A stretch of 49,130 bases of DNA from NCBI GenBank assembly GCA_035308765.1, contig DATGGA010000078.1, forward strand, positions 1 to 49,130, given 5' to 3'. Shown piece by piece: positions 9,742 through 18,500 of the stretch (positions within the stretch are counted from its first letter, which is position 1; each line of letters opens with the position of its first letter). The stretch comes from RBG-16-66-20 sp035308765 (lineage in GTDB: Bacteria > Pseudomonadota > Gammaproteobacteria > Burkholderiales > SG8-39). Under the pieces are notes generated by a model, which was not told where the DNA came from, did no database searches, and saw nothing but the letters and a program-made list of their open reading frames with translations. A program made the position numbers and the translations under genes.

Positions 9742-11397
9742 CTATTTTCCAAGCAATTCTGCAGCGTGTTTTCGGGTTGTCGCGGTAATTTCCGCACCCC
9801 CCAGCATGCGCGCCAGTTCCTCGATGCGGCCGGAACGGTCGAGGCGCGTAACCGCGCTGCTCACCTTGCCGCGGGCCCCTGATTTGGACACCGACCATTG
9901 CTCGTCGGCCTGCGCCGCGACCTGCGGCAGGTGCGTCACGCACAGCACCTGGCGCTCGCGCCCCAGTTTCTTGAGCGAGCGCCCCACCGTTTCCGCCACT
10001 GCGCCGCCGATTCCGGCGTCGACTTCGTCGAACACCAGGGTGCCTATGGAGGAACCCTTCGCCGCTACCAGCTGTATTGCGAGGCTGACGCGCGAAAGTT
10101 CGCCGCCGGAGGCCACCTTCGCCAGCGGCCGCAGCGGCAGACTCGGGTGCGAAGCGACTTCGAAGGCTACGTCTTCCAGCCCGCCCGCTCCGGGCGCTTC
10201 CAGCGGGCGCAGCACCGCGGCGAAGCGCCCGCCCGGCATCGCCAGGCCCTGCATCGCCTGCGTCACTTCGCGCCCGAGCACCTGCGACGAGCTCTTGCGC
10301 TTCGCCGACAGCTTCTTCGCCGCGGTGTCGTAGCGGTCCTTTGCGGCCGCCACCTCGCGCTTGAGCGCTTCGGGGCTCGCCGCAAGCTCGAGTTCCTCGA
10401 AGCGCAGCCGGAGATGCTTCTCCAGTTCCGGCAACGCAGCTGGCTTGACGCGGTACTTGCGCCCCGCCGCGTGCAGCGCCTCGATGCGCTGCTCCAGCTC
10501 GCGCAGCGCCCGCGGATCCAGGTCCACCCGCGAAGCGTAGTCGCGCAGGTCGCGCGCCGCTTCTCCGGCCTGCGCTTCGGCGGATTCGAGCATCTCCACG
10601 ATCGCCTTCAGCCGTGCGTCGTGCTCCGACAGCGCGCGCAGCCGGCTCGCCACCGCGGCGAGTTGCGGCAGGCATGCGCCGTCTGCTTCGGACAGCGCTT
10701 CCAGCGAAGACTGCGCGCCCGCCAGCAGGCTGGAGCCGTGCGCGAGCCGCTGGTGCTGCGCGGCCAGTCCATCCCATTCGCCTTCCTTGAGGGCGAGCTT
10801 CTTGAACTCGGCGAGCTGCTCCTGAAGTTCCGCGCGCTCGGATTCGCGCCTGGCAAACTGCTCCTCGGCTTCCGCGGCGAGCGCCTCCAGCCGCTTCCAG
10901 CCGCGCCAGGCTTCCGCGCATGCGCCGGCCAGTTCCTGCGCGCCGGCATGAGCGTCCAACAGCTCGCGCTGCGCCGGCGCGCGCAGCAGCGACTGGTGCT
11001 CGTGCTGTCCGTGGATATCCACCAGGTGCTCGCCCGCCTCGCGCAGTTGCGCGAGCGTCGCGGCATGGCCGTTGACGAAGCAGCGCGAGCGCCCTGCCCG
11101 ATCTATCGTGCGGCGCAGAATGACGCTACCCGGATCGCCTTCTAGTCCCGCATCGTCGATGAACCGCTTTAACGATGCATTGCCTGAAAAATCGAACTCG
11201 GCGGACAGCTCCGCGCGCTCGGCGCCTTCGCGCACCAGCGAGGCGTCGCCGCGCCCGCCCACCAGCAGCTCGATGGCGTCGACCAGGATGGATTTGCCGG
11301 CGCCAGTCTCGCCGGAGAGAACCGTGAATCCCGCGCCGGTCTCGAGTTCGACGCGCTCGACGATCACCAGATCGCGAATGCCCAGCGCGCGCAGCAT
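9742..11397 (-). CDS. recN: DNA repair protein RecN
   Basis: The 551-residue SMC-like ATPase acts in double-strand break repair. It shows Walker A (SGETGAGKSILVDA, residues about 28-41), a long central Ala/Glu/Arg-rich coiled-coil region (about 150-370), the ABC signature (VASGGELSRVSLA) and Walker B (TLVFDEVDAGIGG) followed by THLPQVA. Its ATG overlaps the nadK stop by one base (TGATG), so it follows nadK in one transcript. Confidence 0.97.
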   Translation of the reverse strand: MLRALGIRDLVIVERVELETGAGFTVLSGETGAGKSILVDAIELLVGGRGDASLVREGAERAELSAEFDFSGNASLKRFIDDAGLEGDPGSVILRRTIDRAGRSRCFVNGHAATLAQLREAGEHLVDIHGQHEHQSLLRAPAQRELLDAHAGAQELAGACAEAWRGWKRLEALAAEAEEQFARRESERAELQEQLAEFKKLALKEGEWDGLAAQHQRLAHGSSLLAGAQSSLEALSEADGACLPQLAAVASRLRALSEHDARLKAIVEMLESAEAQAGEAARDLRDYASRVDLDPRALRELEQRIEALHAAGRKYRVKPAALPELEKHLRLRFEELELAASPEALKREVAAAKDRYDTAAKKLSAKRKSSSQVLGREVTQAMQGLAMPGGRFAAVLRPLEAPGAGGLEDVAFEVASHPSLPLRPLAKVASGGELSRVSLAIQLVAAKGSSIGTLVFDEVDAGIGGAVAETVGRSLKKLGRERQVLCVTHLPQVAAQADEQWSVSKSGARGKVSSAVTRLDRSGRIEELARMLGGAEITATTRKHAAELLGK

Positions 11398-12281
11398 CAG
11401 TCCCCGGTCCGCTTGCCCACGATCCTGCTCCAGCGCAGCTTCTCGCGCAGCATCCTGAAATAGCTGTAGCCCGGCGGATGGACGAAATGGATGGTGTCCG
11501 CCGAGCGCTTTAGCACCAGGCGGTCGCCTTCCTGCAGGTCGGTAAGTGCGAAGCCGTCGAAATGCGCGCGCCCGTCGACCGCGCGCAGCAGGCGGATCTC
11601 GATCACGCTGGTGTCGCTCACGCTCACCGGCCGCGCCGACAGCACGTGCGGGTTGAGCGGCACCAGCGCGAACGCGGGCACGGTGGGCTGCAGGATCGGC
11701 CCCTGCGCCGAGAGCGCGTATGCGGTAGAACCGGTCGGCGTCGCGACGATCACGCCGTCGGCGCGCAGCTGGTAGACGTGCTCGCCGTTGATATTGAGCT
11801 CGAACTCGATCAGGCGGGCCTGCGAGCCCTTGGTGACCACCGCTTCGTTCAGCGCCACCGTGCGCAGCAACGTCGCCTGGCCGCGGAAGATCTCCACCTC
11901 GAGCAGCGCGCGCTCTTCCATCGTGTGGCGGCCCTCGAGGATGGCGCCCACCGATTCGCCCATGTCCTGCAGCGCGATATCGGTCATGAAGCCGAGCCGG
12001 CCCTGGTTGATCCCCGCGAGCGGCACCTTGTAGCGCGCAAGGTTGCGGGCGGCAGCCAGCATGGTGCCGTCGCCGCCCAGCACGATGGCGAGATCGGTAC
12101 CGCGGCCGATTTCCTCGTAGCCGGCCACCTTGCCGTCCTCGCCGACGCTGGCCGCAGTCTCGCGCTCAAGGGTCACCTCGCAGCCGCGCTGGCGCAGGAA
12201 ATCGCGCAGCGCGCGCAGCGACTGGGCGATTTCGGGAGTCTGTTTGCCGATCAGCGCAATACGCCGGAACGCGGGCTTCAT
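11397..12281 (-). CDS. nadK: NAD kinase
   Basis: The 294-residue protein phosphorylates NAD to NADP. It has the catalytic GGDGT motif (VLGGDGTMLAAAR), the substrate-binding ALNEAVVTKG and the conserved ATPTGSTAYALSAQGP segment. It is the first gene of nadK-recN and is divergent from hrcA, with 28 bp between start codons. Confidence 0.97.
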   Translation of the reverse strand: MKPAFRRIALIGKQTPEIAQSLRALRDFLRQRGCEVTLERETAASVGEDGKVAGYEEIGRGTDLAIVLGGDGTMLAAARNLARYKVPLAGINQGRLGFMTDIALQDMGESVGAILEGRHTMEERALLEVEIFRGQATLLRTVALNEAVVTKGSQARLIEFELNINGEHVYQLRADGVIVATPTGSTAYALSAQGPILQPTVPAFALVPLNPHVLSARPVSVSDTSVIEIRLLRAVDGRAHFDGFALTDLQEGDRLVLKRSADTIHFVHPPGYSYFRMLREKLRWSRIVGKRTGD

Positions 12282-12309
12282 CGCGCGATTCTAACGGTAG
12301 AATCCGAGC

Positions 12310-13329
12310 ATGCTGGATAAACGCGCGCAGATCCTGCTGAAGACCCTGATCGAGCGGTACATCGCCGAGGGCCAGCCGATCGGCTCGCGCACGCTGTCGC
12401 GCTACGCGGGACTGGACCTTTCCCCGGCCACGATCCGCAACGTGATGTCGGACCTGGAAGAACTGGGGCTCATCGCAAGCCCCCACACTTCCGCGGGCCG
12501 GGTGCCGACGCCGCTGGGCTACCGCTTTTTCGTCGACTCGCTGCTGGTGGTGAAGCAACTCGGCTCGGGCGAGCTGCACCAGCTGGAGGACCAGCTGCAC
12601 CCGGACAATCCGCAGCGCGTGATCCAGGCGGCCTCCCAATTGCTGTCGCAGCTCACCAGCTTCGCCGGCATCGTGATGACGCCGCGCCGGCGCACCCTCA
12701 CCTTCCGCCAGATCGAGTTCCTGCGGCTGTCGGAGAAGCGCATCCTGCTGATCGTCGTCACGCCCTCGGGGGACGTGCAGAACCGGATTCTGTTCACCGA
12801 GCGCGACTACGCGCCCTCCGAGCTCGTATCGGCGGCCAACTACATCAACCAGAACTACTCCGGACACAGCTTCGAGGACATCCATCAGCGCCTGCACGAC
12901 GAGCTGCGCGAAATCCGCCAGGACCTGACCTCGCTCATGAGCGTCGCGCTGGAGGCGAGCAACCGGGCGGTTTCCGAGAGCGGCGAACAATACGTGATAT
13001 CCGGCGAGCGCAACCTGCTCGCGGTGCATGACCTGTCGCAGGACATGAGCCGCATGCGCCAGCTGTTCGATCTGTTCGAACACAAGACCTCGCTGGTGCA
13101 GATCCTGGATTTATCGCTGCGCGGCGAAGGCGTGCAGATATTCATCGGCGGCGAATCCGGCGTCTCCGCGCCCGACGAGGTGAGCGTGGTGACTTCACCC
13201 TACAAGGTGGGCGGCGAAGTGGTCGGCACCGTCGGCGTGATCGGGCCCACGCGCATGGCCTACGACCGCGTGGTGCCGATCGTGGACGTCACCGCCAAGC
13301 TGCTCTCGAGCGCGCTAAGCCAGCCGTAA
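12310..13329 (+). CDS. hrcA: Heat-inducible transcription repressor HrcA
   Basis: The 339-residue protein has an N-terminal winged helix (PIGSRTLSRYAGLDLSPATI) and the conserved HTSAGRVPTPLGYR linker, then the HrcA GAF-like and insertion domains. The family represses chaperone genes through CIRCE operators. A TAGAAT -10-like sequence at 12298-12303 sits just 6 bp before the ATG, which would give an essentially leaderless transcript if used. I found no CIRCE element in this window, including before grpE-dnaK. Confidence 0.96.
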   Translation: MLDKRAQILLKTLIERYIAEGQPIGSRTLSRYAGLDLSPATIRNVMSDLEELGLIASPHTSAGRVPTPLGYRFFVDSLLVVKQLGSGELHQLEDQLHPDNPQRVIQAASQLLSQLTSFAGIVMTPRRRTLTFRQIEFLRLSEKRILLIVVTPSGDVQNRILFTERDYAPSELVSAANYINQNYSGHSFEDIHQRLHDELREIRQDLTSLMSVALEASNRAVSESGEQYVISGERNLLAVHDLSQDMSRMRQLFDLFEHKTSLVQILDLSLRGEGVQIFIGGESGVSAPDEVSVVTSPYKVGGEVVGTVGVIGPTRMAYDRVVPIVDVTAKLLSSALSQP

Positions 13330-13339
13330 CCCGGTCACC

Positions 13340-14248
13340 CTGAAAGGCATCCTCCTAGTCAACCTCGGCACGCCGGCGGCGCCCACGCCCGCCGCAGTGC
13401 GGCGCTACCTCGCTGAATTCCTGTCCGATCCGCGCGTGGTCCAACTGCCGAGGCTCGTCTGGCTGCCGATACTCCACGGCATCATCCTTCGAACCAGGCC
13501 CGCGAAAAGCGCGAAGAAGTACCGGGCCATCTGGACCCCCGAAGGATCCCCGCTCGCGGTTCACACCATCCGGCAGACAACGCTCCTCCGCTCGATCGCT
13601 CCGGATCTTCAGGTCGAATACGCGATGCGCTATGGCGGACCCTCGATTGCGGACGGCCTGAAAAAGCTCTCCGCGTGCGGCAAGATCGTCGCGCTTCCCC
13701 TCTATCCCCAGTATTCCCGCAGCACCACCGAAAGCATCCGGGACGTGACCGGTCCAGGTATTGCCATGGTCGAGAACTTTCACGACCATCCGGCATACAT
13801 CGCCGCGCTCGTTGCGGGCGTGCAGCGCCACTGGACTGCGCACGGCAAGGCGGAAAAACTCCTGATGAGCTTCCACGGCCTGCCGCAACGCACGGTCGAT
13901 CAGGGAGATCCGTACCAGGCGCAGTGCATCGCCACCGCCAAGATCCTGGCCGGCTTCCTTCGCATCGCGCCTGCCGACTACCAAATTGCGTTCCAGTCGC
14001 GCTTCGGCGCCGCCAAATGGCTGCAGCCCTACACCGAGCCCACTCTTGTTGCGCTGGCCAGGCAAGGCGTGAAGCGCGTAGATGTGATCTGCCCCGGATT
14101 TGTTTCGGACTGCCTGGAAACGCTGGAGGAAATCGCGATCGAAGGCAGGCAGGCCTTCCTTGGGGCGGGGGGAAAGGAATTCCACGCCCTGCCCTGCCTG
14201 AATGAAGCGCCCGAATGGATCGAGGCGCTGGCGAAGATCGCCGCCTAG
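13340..14248 (+). CDS. hemH: Ferrochelatase, apparent non-canonical start codon
   Basis: It inserts Fe2+ into protoporphyrin IX in the last step of haem synthesis. Motifs seen: ILLVNLGTP at the N-terminus, YGGPSI, LPLYPQYS, the catalytic-His region SFHGLPQR, GDPY, and FQSRFGAAKW. The conserved N-terminus is encoded from about 13340, but between the in-frame stop at 13316 and that point there is no ATG, GTG or TTG. The only plausible codon is CTG at 13340, giving 302 residues; the first conventional start (GTG 13397) would delete the NLGTP strand. It begins 10 bp after the hrcA stop, so re-initiation by ribosomes ending hrcA is likely. Confidence 0.88.
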   Translation: MKGILLVNLGTPAAPTPAAVRRYLAEFLSDPRVVQLPRLVWLPILHGIILRTRPAKSAKKYRAIWTPEGSPLAVHTIRQTTLLRSIAPDLQVEYAMRYGGPSIADGLKKLSACGKIVALPLYPQYSRSTTESIRDVTGPGIAMVENFHDHPAYIAALVAGVQRHWTAHGKAEKLLMSFHGLPQRTVDQGDPYQAQCIATAKILAGFLRIAPADYQIAFQSRFGAAKWLQPYTEPTLVALARQGVKRVDVICPGFVSDCLETLEEIAIEGRQAFLGAGGKEFHALPCLNEAPEWIEALAKIAA

Positions 14249-14262
14249 CCCTGCTTTTCTTT

Positions 14263-15594
14263 CTACCCTCGCTCCGCCAGGCGCTGGTTGGCCTGCATCA
14301 GCCGCTCGATCAGCACGCGCATGAACGCCTTGTTGAAACCCACCTGGCAGGCGTCGGTGGCGGCGCGCAGCGCCGCCGCCTTGATCTCGATCACCGTGAC
14401 CTCGCCCTGCGCGGTGATGGTGGTGGTGCGCCGTTCGATGCGGTCGGTGAAATACAGGATCTCGCCGAAGCATCCGCCCGGCTTGATGGTGTTCAGCCGC
14501 GCGCCCGAGAGAGTCACGCTTACCTCGCCCGCAATCAGCATGTAGAAGCTGTCGCCGTGGTCGCCTTCGCGGATGATCACCGTGCCGGCGGGGATTTTCT
14601 TCCAGCTGCCGGTGCGCACAACTTCCCACAGCGCCACGTCGCCCATGCCCTGGAAAAACGGCATCTGGCGCAGCTCGCTGAATTTTTCCGAATCCGACAT
14701 CGAGGCGCCGACCAGGCGCAGCGCGCCGAAGGCCTGGCTCAGGTCCTTGCCGAAATCCAGCCACGAGCGGTAGCGCTGCGCCGGGTCCTTGCGCATCGCG
14801 GTCATCACGATCTGGTCGAGCAGCTCGGGCAGTTCCGGGCGCAGCGTGGCGGGCCGCGGCGGCTCGGTGTTCAGGATCGCGTAGATGAGCGACTCCTGGG
14901 TGGCGGCCTGGAACGGCAGACGCCCCGTGAGCAGACGGTACATGGTGATGCCCAGCGAATAGATGTCGGTCTGCTGCGTTAGCGGCGCGATGCGCACCTG
15001 CTCGGGCGACATGTAGGCCGGCGAACCCACGCCGCTCAGCTGCGTGGTGTCGTGCGCGAAATGCTGCTGGAAGGAAGCGCCGAAATCGCTCACCTTGGTC
15101 TCGCCCGACGCCGATAGCAGGATGTTCCCCGGCTTGATGTCGCGGTGGATCACGCCGTGCTGGAACGCGTATTCCAGCGCCCGGATGCACTTGAAGATGA
15201 TCTCCACCACCTTGCCCAGCGGCAGCAGGTTGGTCACGTCCGAGTACGCGTCCAGGGTGGGGCCGGCGACGTATTCCATCACTACGTAGCTGTGGTCGGG
15301 CTCGGCCACTGCATCGAGAATTTCGACGATGTGGGGGTGGTTCAGCTTGCCCGCAAGCGAAGCCTCGGCGAGGAATGCCTTGTGGGTCATGCGCTGGGTC
15401 TGCGCGTCGGCCTGCTGGTCGAAAAGAAACACCTTGATCGCCACTTCTCGGTCGCCGAACGGGTCGCGCGCGAGGAATACCCGGCTGGTGGCGCCGCTGC
15501 CGATCTCACGGATGATCGCGTACTTGCCCAGCCGTTCCTGGGGATCGAAGCCCGGGGAGGCGGCATCGCGCGGGCGGGCGGCTGCCGGCGTCAC
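14263..15594 (-). CDS. Ser/Thr protein kinase with C-terminal cyclic-nucleotide-binding domain
   Basis: The 443-residue protein has a Hanks-type kinase domain (about residues 24-285): glycine loop GSGATSRVF, Lys in VAIKVF, catalytic HRDIKPGNIL, DFG and the SPEQ activation-segment end. All key residues are present, so it should be active. A cyclic-nucleotide-binding domain follows (about 310-430) with FFQGMGD, IIREGDHGDSFYML and a phosphate-binding-cassette-like FGEILYF with a following Arg pair. No membrane segment is seen, so it is probably cytoplasmic, unlike most bacterial kinases of this class. It begins with GTG overlapping the chpA stop (GTGA). It is the last gene of the operon; cAMP control of its activity is inference. 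Confidence 0.88.
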   Translation of the reverse strand: MTPAAARPRDAASPGFDPQERLGKYAIIREIGSGATSRVFLARDPFGDREVAIKVFLFDQQADAQTQRMTHKAFLAEASLAGKLNHPHIVEILDAVAEPDHSYVVMEYVAGPTLDAYSDVTNLLPLGKVVEIIFKCIRALEYAFQHGVIHRDIKPGNILLSASGETKVSDFGASFQQHFAHDTTQLSGVGSPAYMSPEQVRIAPLTQQTDIYSLGITMYRLLTGRLPFQAATQESLIYAILNTEPPRPATLRPELPELLDQIVMTAMRKDPAQRYRSWLDFGKDLSQAFGALRLVGASMSDSEKFSELRQMPFFQGMGDVALWEVVRTGSWKKIPAGTVIIREGDHGDSFYMLIAGEVSVTLSGARLNTIKPGGCFGEILYFTDRIERRTTTITAQGEVTVIEIKAAALRAATDACQVGFNKAFMRVLIERLMQANQRLAERG

Positions 15595-18500
15595 TGCCTG
15601 CCGCCTTTAATGTAGCCGGCGATATGCTGCAGCAGCTCCGCTTCCGGATAGGGCTTGCCGAGGAACACGTTGACGCCGAGTTCCTTCGCCTGGCTGCGGT
15701 GCTTGTCCGCGGTACGCGAGGAAATCATGATGATCGGCAGGCCGCGCGTGCGCGGGTCGCCGCGCAAGTTGCGCGTCAGGTCGAAGCCGTCCATGCGCGG
15801 CATTTCGATGTCCACCAGCATCACGTCCGGCAGCGCATCCTTCAATTGGGCGAGCGCGTCCAGGCCGTCCTTGGCCGCGAGCACCTGGTAGCCCTCGCGC
15901 TCCAGCAGCCGGCTCGTGATCTTGCGAACCGTGAGCGAATCGTCCACCACCATGACCACGGGCGCGGCCGGCGCAGCCACGACCGCCGGCGCAACCGCAC
16001 GGTCGGCGGCGGCGCGCACGCGCTGGACCAGCTGGACCGGGTTGACGATCAACACGATGCTGCCGTCGGCGAGCACTGTCGCTCCCCCAACGCCGGGCAC
16101 ACGCGCGAGTTGCGGACCGATGCTCTTCACCACGATTTCGTGCTGCCCGAGCATCTCGTCGACGTGCAGCGCGATACGCTGCACGCCACTGCGCAGCAGC
16201 AGCACAGAGTTATAGGTCTGCGCCGTCGCGGTTTCCGCGCCGAGCAACTGCGCAAGACCATGCAGCGGATAGCGGCGATTCTGGAACTCCACGGCCTGCG
16301 CCGCATAGCGTTCCGCCAGGGCGTCGGCCTTGAGGCGCAGCACCTGCTCGACCATGGCGGCCGATACCGCGAGCACGCTGCCGCCAGCGCGCACCAGCAC
16401 TGCCTGCGTCACCGCCAGGGTGAGCGGCAGGTAAACGGTGAACGTGGTGCCGCGGCCGCGTTCGCTGGCGATGTCGATGCGCCCGCCGATGGCGGTGATC
16501 TCGCTGCGCACCACGTCCATGCCGATGCCGCGGCCCGACAGTTCGGTAACCGCGTCCGCCGTGGACAGTCCCGAGACGAATATCAACTGCATCAGTTCCG
16601 TATCGGCGGGCTCCTGGCCGGGCTGCAGCAAGCCCCTCTCTTCGGCCTTGCGCCGCAACCGTTCCAGGTCCAGGCCCGCACCGTCGTCGCTCACAACGAG
16701 CGCGACCTCGTTGCTTTCCTGGCGCAGGCTGACCGAGAGGCGCCCTGCTTCCGGCTTGCCCGCCGCGATGCGTGCTGCGGGCGTCTCGAGGCCGTGCGCA
16801 ACCGCGTTGCGCAGCATGTGCTCCAGCGGCGCGCCGATGCGCTCCAGTACGCTGCGGTCCACTTCGACCTGGCTGCCTTCGATATGCAGCTCGGCCTTCT
16901 TGTCCAACTCGCGGGTGCTCTGGCGCACGATGCGGTACAGCCGCTCATCGAGTACAGAGAACGGCACCGCGCGCATGCGCATCAGTTCCTGCTGCACGTC
17001 GCGGCTGGTGCGCGCCTGGTGCGTCAGGGCGGCGTCGGTCTCGCCCAGGTTCTTGCTGAGCGACTGCTGGATCGAGGCGGCGTCGTGCAGGCTCTCCGCC
17101 ATCAGGCGCGTGAGTTCCTGCAGGCGCGTGTAGCGGTCGAATTCGAGCGGGTCGAATTCGCGGTTGCGCTCCTCCAGCTCGGTCTTGCGCGCGCGCATCT
17201 GGCTGTCGGCCTGGATTTCCACTTCGCGCAGCTGGGTGCGCAGGCGCGCGATGCTCTCGCTCAGGTCGATGATGGATTGCTTGACGCTGCGCAGCTCGGC
17301 CTCGACGCGAGTGCGCGCGATGGTGACTTCGCCGGACTCGTTGATCAGGTGATCGAGCGTATCGGCATTGATGCGCAGCATCGCCGCAGGGCTGGGCAGC
17401 GGCGGTTCGGTGCGCGGCGCCTCGGCGGCGGCGGTCGGCTGGACCACGGCCTCCGGCTCAGGGCCGGCCGCCATGCGCTCGAGGTCCAGGCTCAGCCGGT
17501 CCATCTTCTCTTCCAGTTCGATGAACAGCGCGTCGGAGACTGCGCCCGCCTCCAGCGCCGCCTCGATGCGGCTCTCCATGACGTGCGTCAGCTCGCCCAG
17601 GCGAATGGCGCCCGCCATGCGCGCGCTGCCCTTCAGGGTATGCAGCGCCCGCTGCAGCGACTGCAGCACTTTTTCATCTTCCGGATGCGCCTTCCAGTCG
17701 CGCAGGTCGCTGCCGACTAGCGGCAGCAGGTGCTGCGCCTCCTCGAGGAAGATCGGCAGCAGCTGCGGATCGATGTCGTCGCGCATCACGCGCTGTTCCC
17801 TGCCGCCGGCGGCAGGTTTTGCCGGCGTCGCTTCGGGTTTAGCTGAGGGTTTTTCGCCTTCAGGCGCGGGCTGAGGCGCCGACTTTAGCGCGGGCTGCGC
17901 CAGATGGCGCGCGGCGAGCTGGCGCAGCGCACTTTCGACCTCTCCCGCCGGCCCGGGCGCCCTCCAGCGGTAGACGCCTTCGACGCGCTCGCGCAAGCCG
18001 TCGATGGCGGCCCGCACGAGCGCCGCGTCGGCCGGCGCCCCGCTCCGCGGGGCGAACGGCATCCACTGCTCGAGCGCGCCCGCGAGATCGGCGATCGGAA
18101 CGAAGCCCGCCGTAAGCGAACTGCTGGCGAGCGTGTGCGCCGCGCGCACGAATTCGCGTGCGGCTTCGCCCGGGTTGGCGCGCCAGCCTTCGAACTGGCT
18201 GTCCAGCACGGCGATATGCTGCCGCGCCTCCTTGACGTAAATCTCGAACATGTGGCGGCCGAGGCGCACCTCGCCAACCAACACCTCTTCCGGAAGCGCA
18301 GTCTCCTCCAGCGAGGGATCCGGCAGGACCGGGGCGACGGGGGCGGCTGTCACCGGGGCCGCGGCAGGTGCTTCCTTCGCCCTGAGCGCAACCGCCAGCG
18401 CGACGATGTCTCCCGCGTCGATTTCCGCCTTGAGGCTGCCTTCGCGCAATTGCGCGATCCAGCCCGCAAAGGCAGCGCTTGCCCGCGTGAGCAGGTTCAG

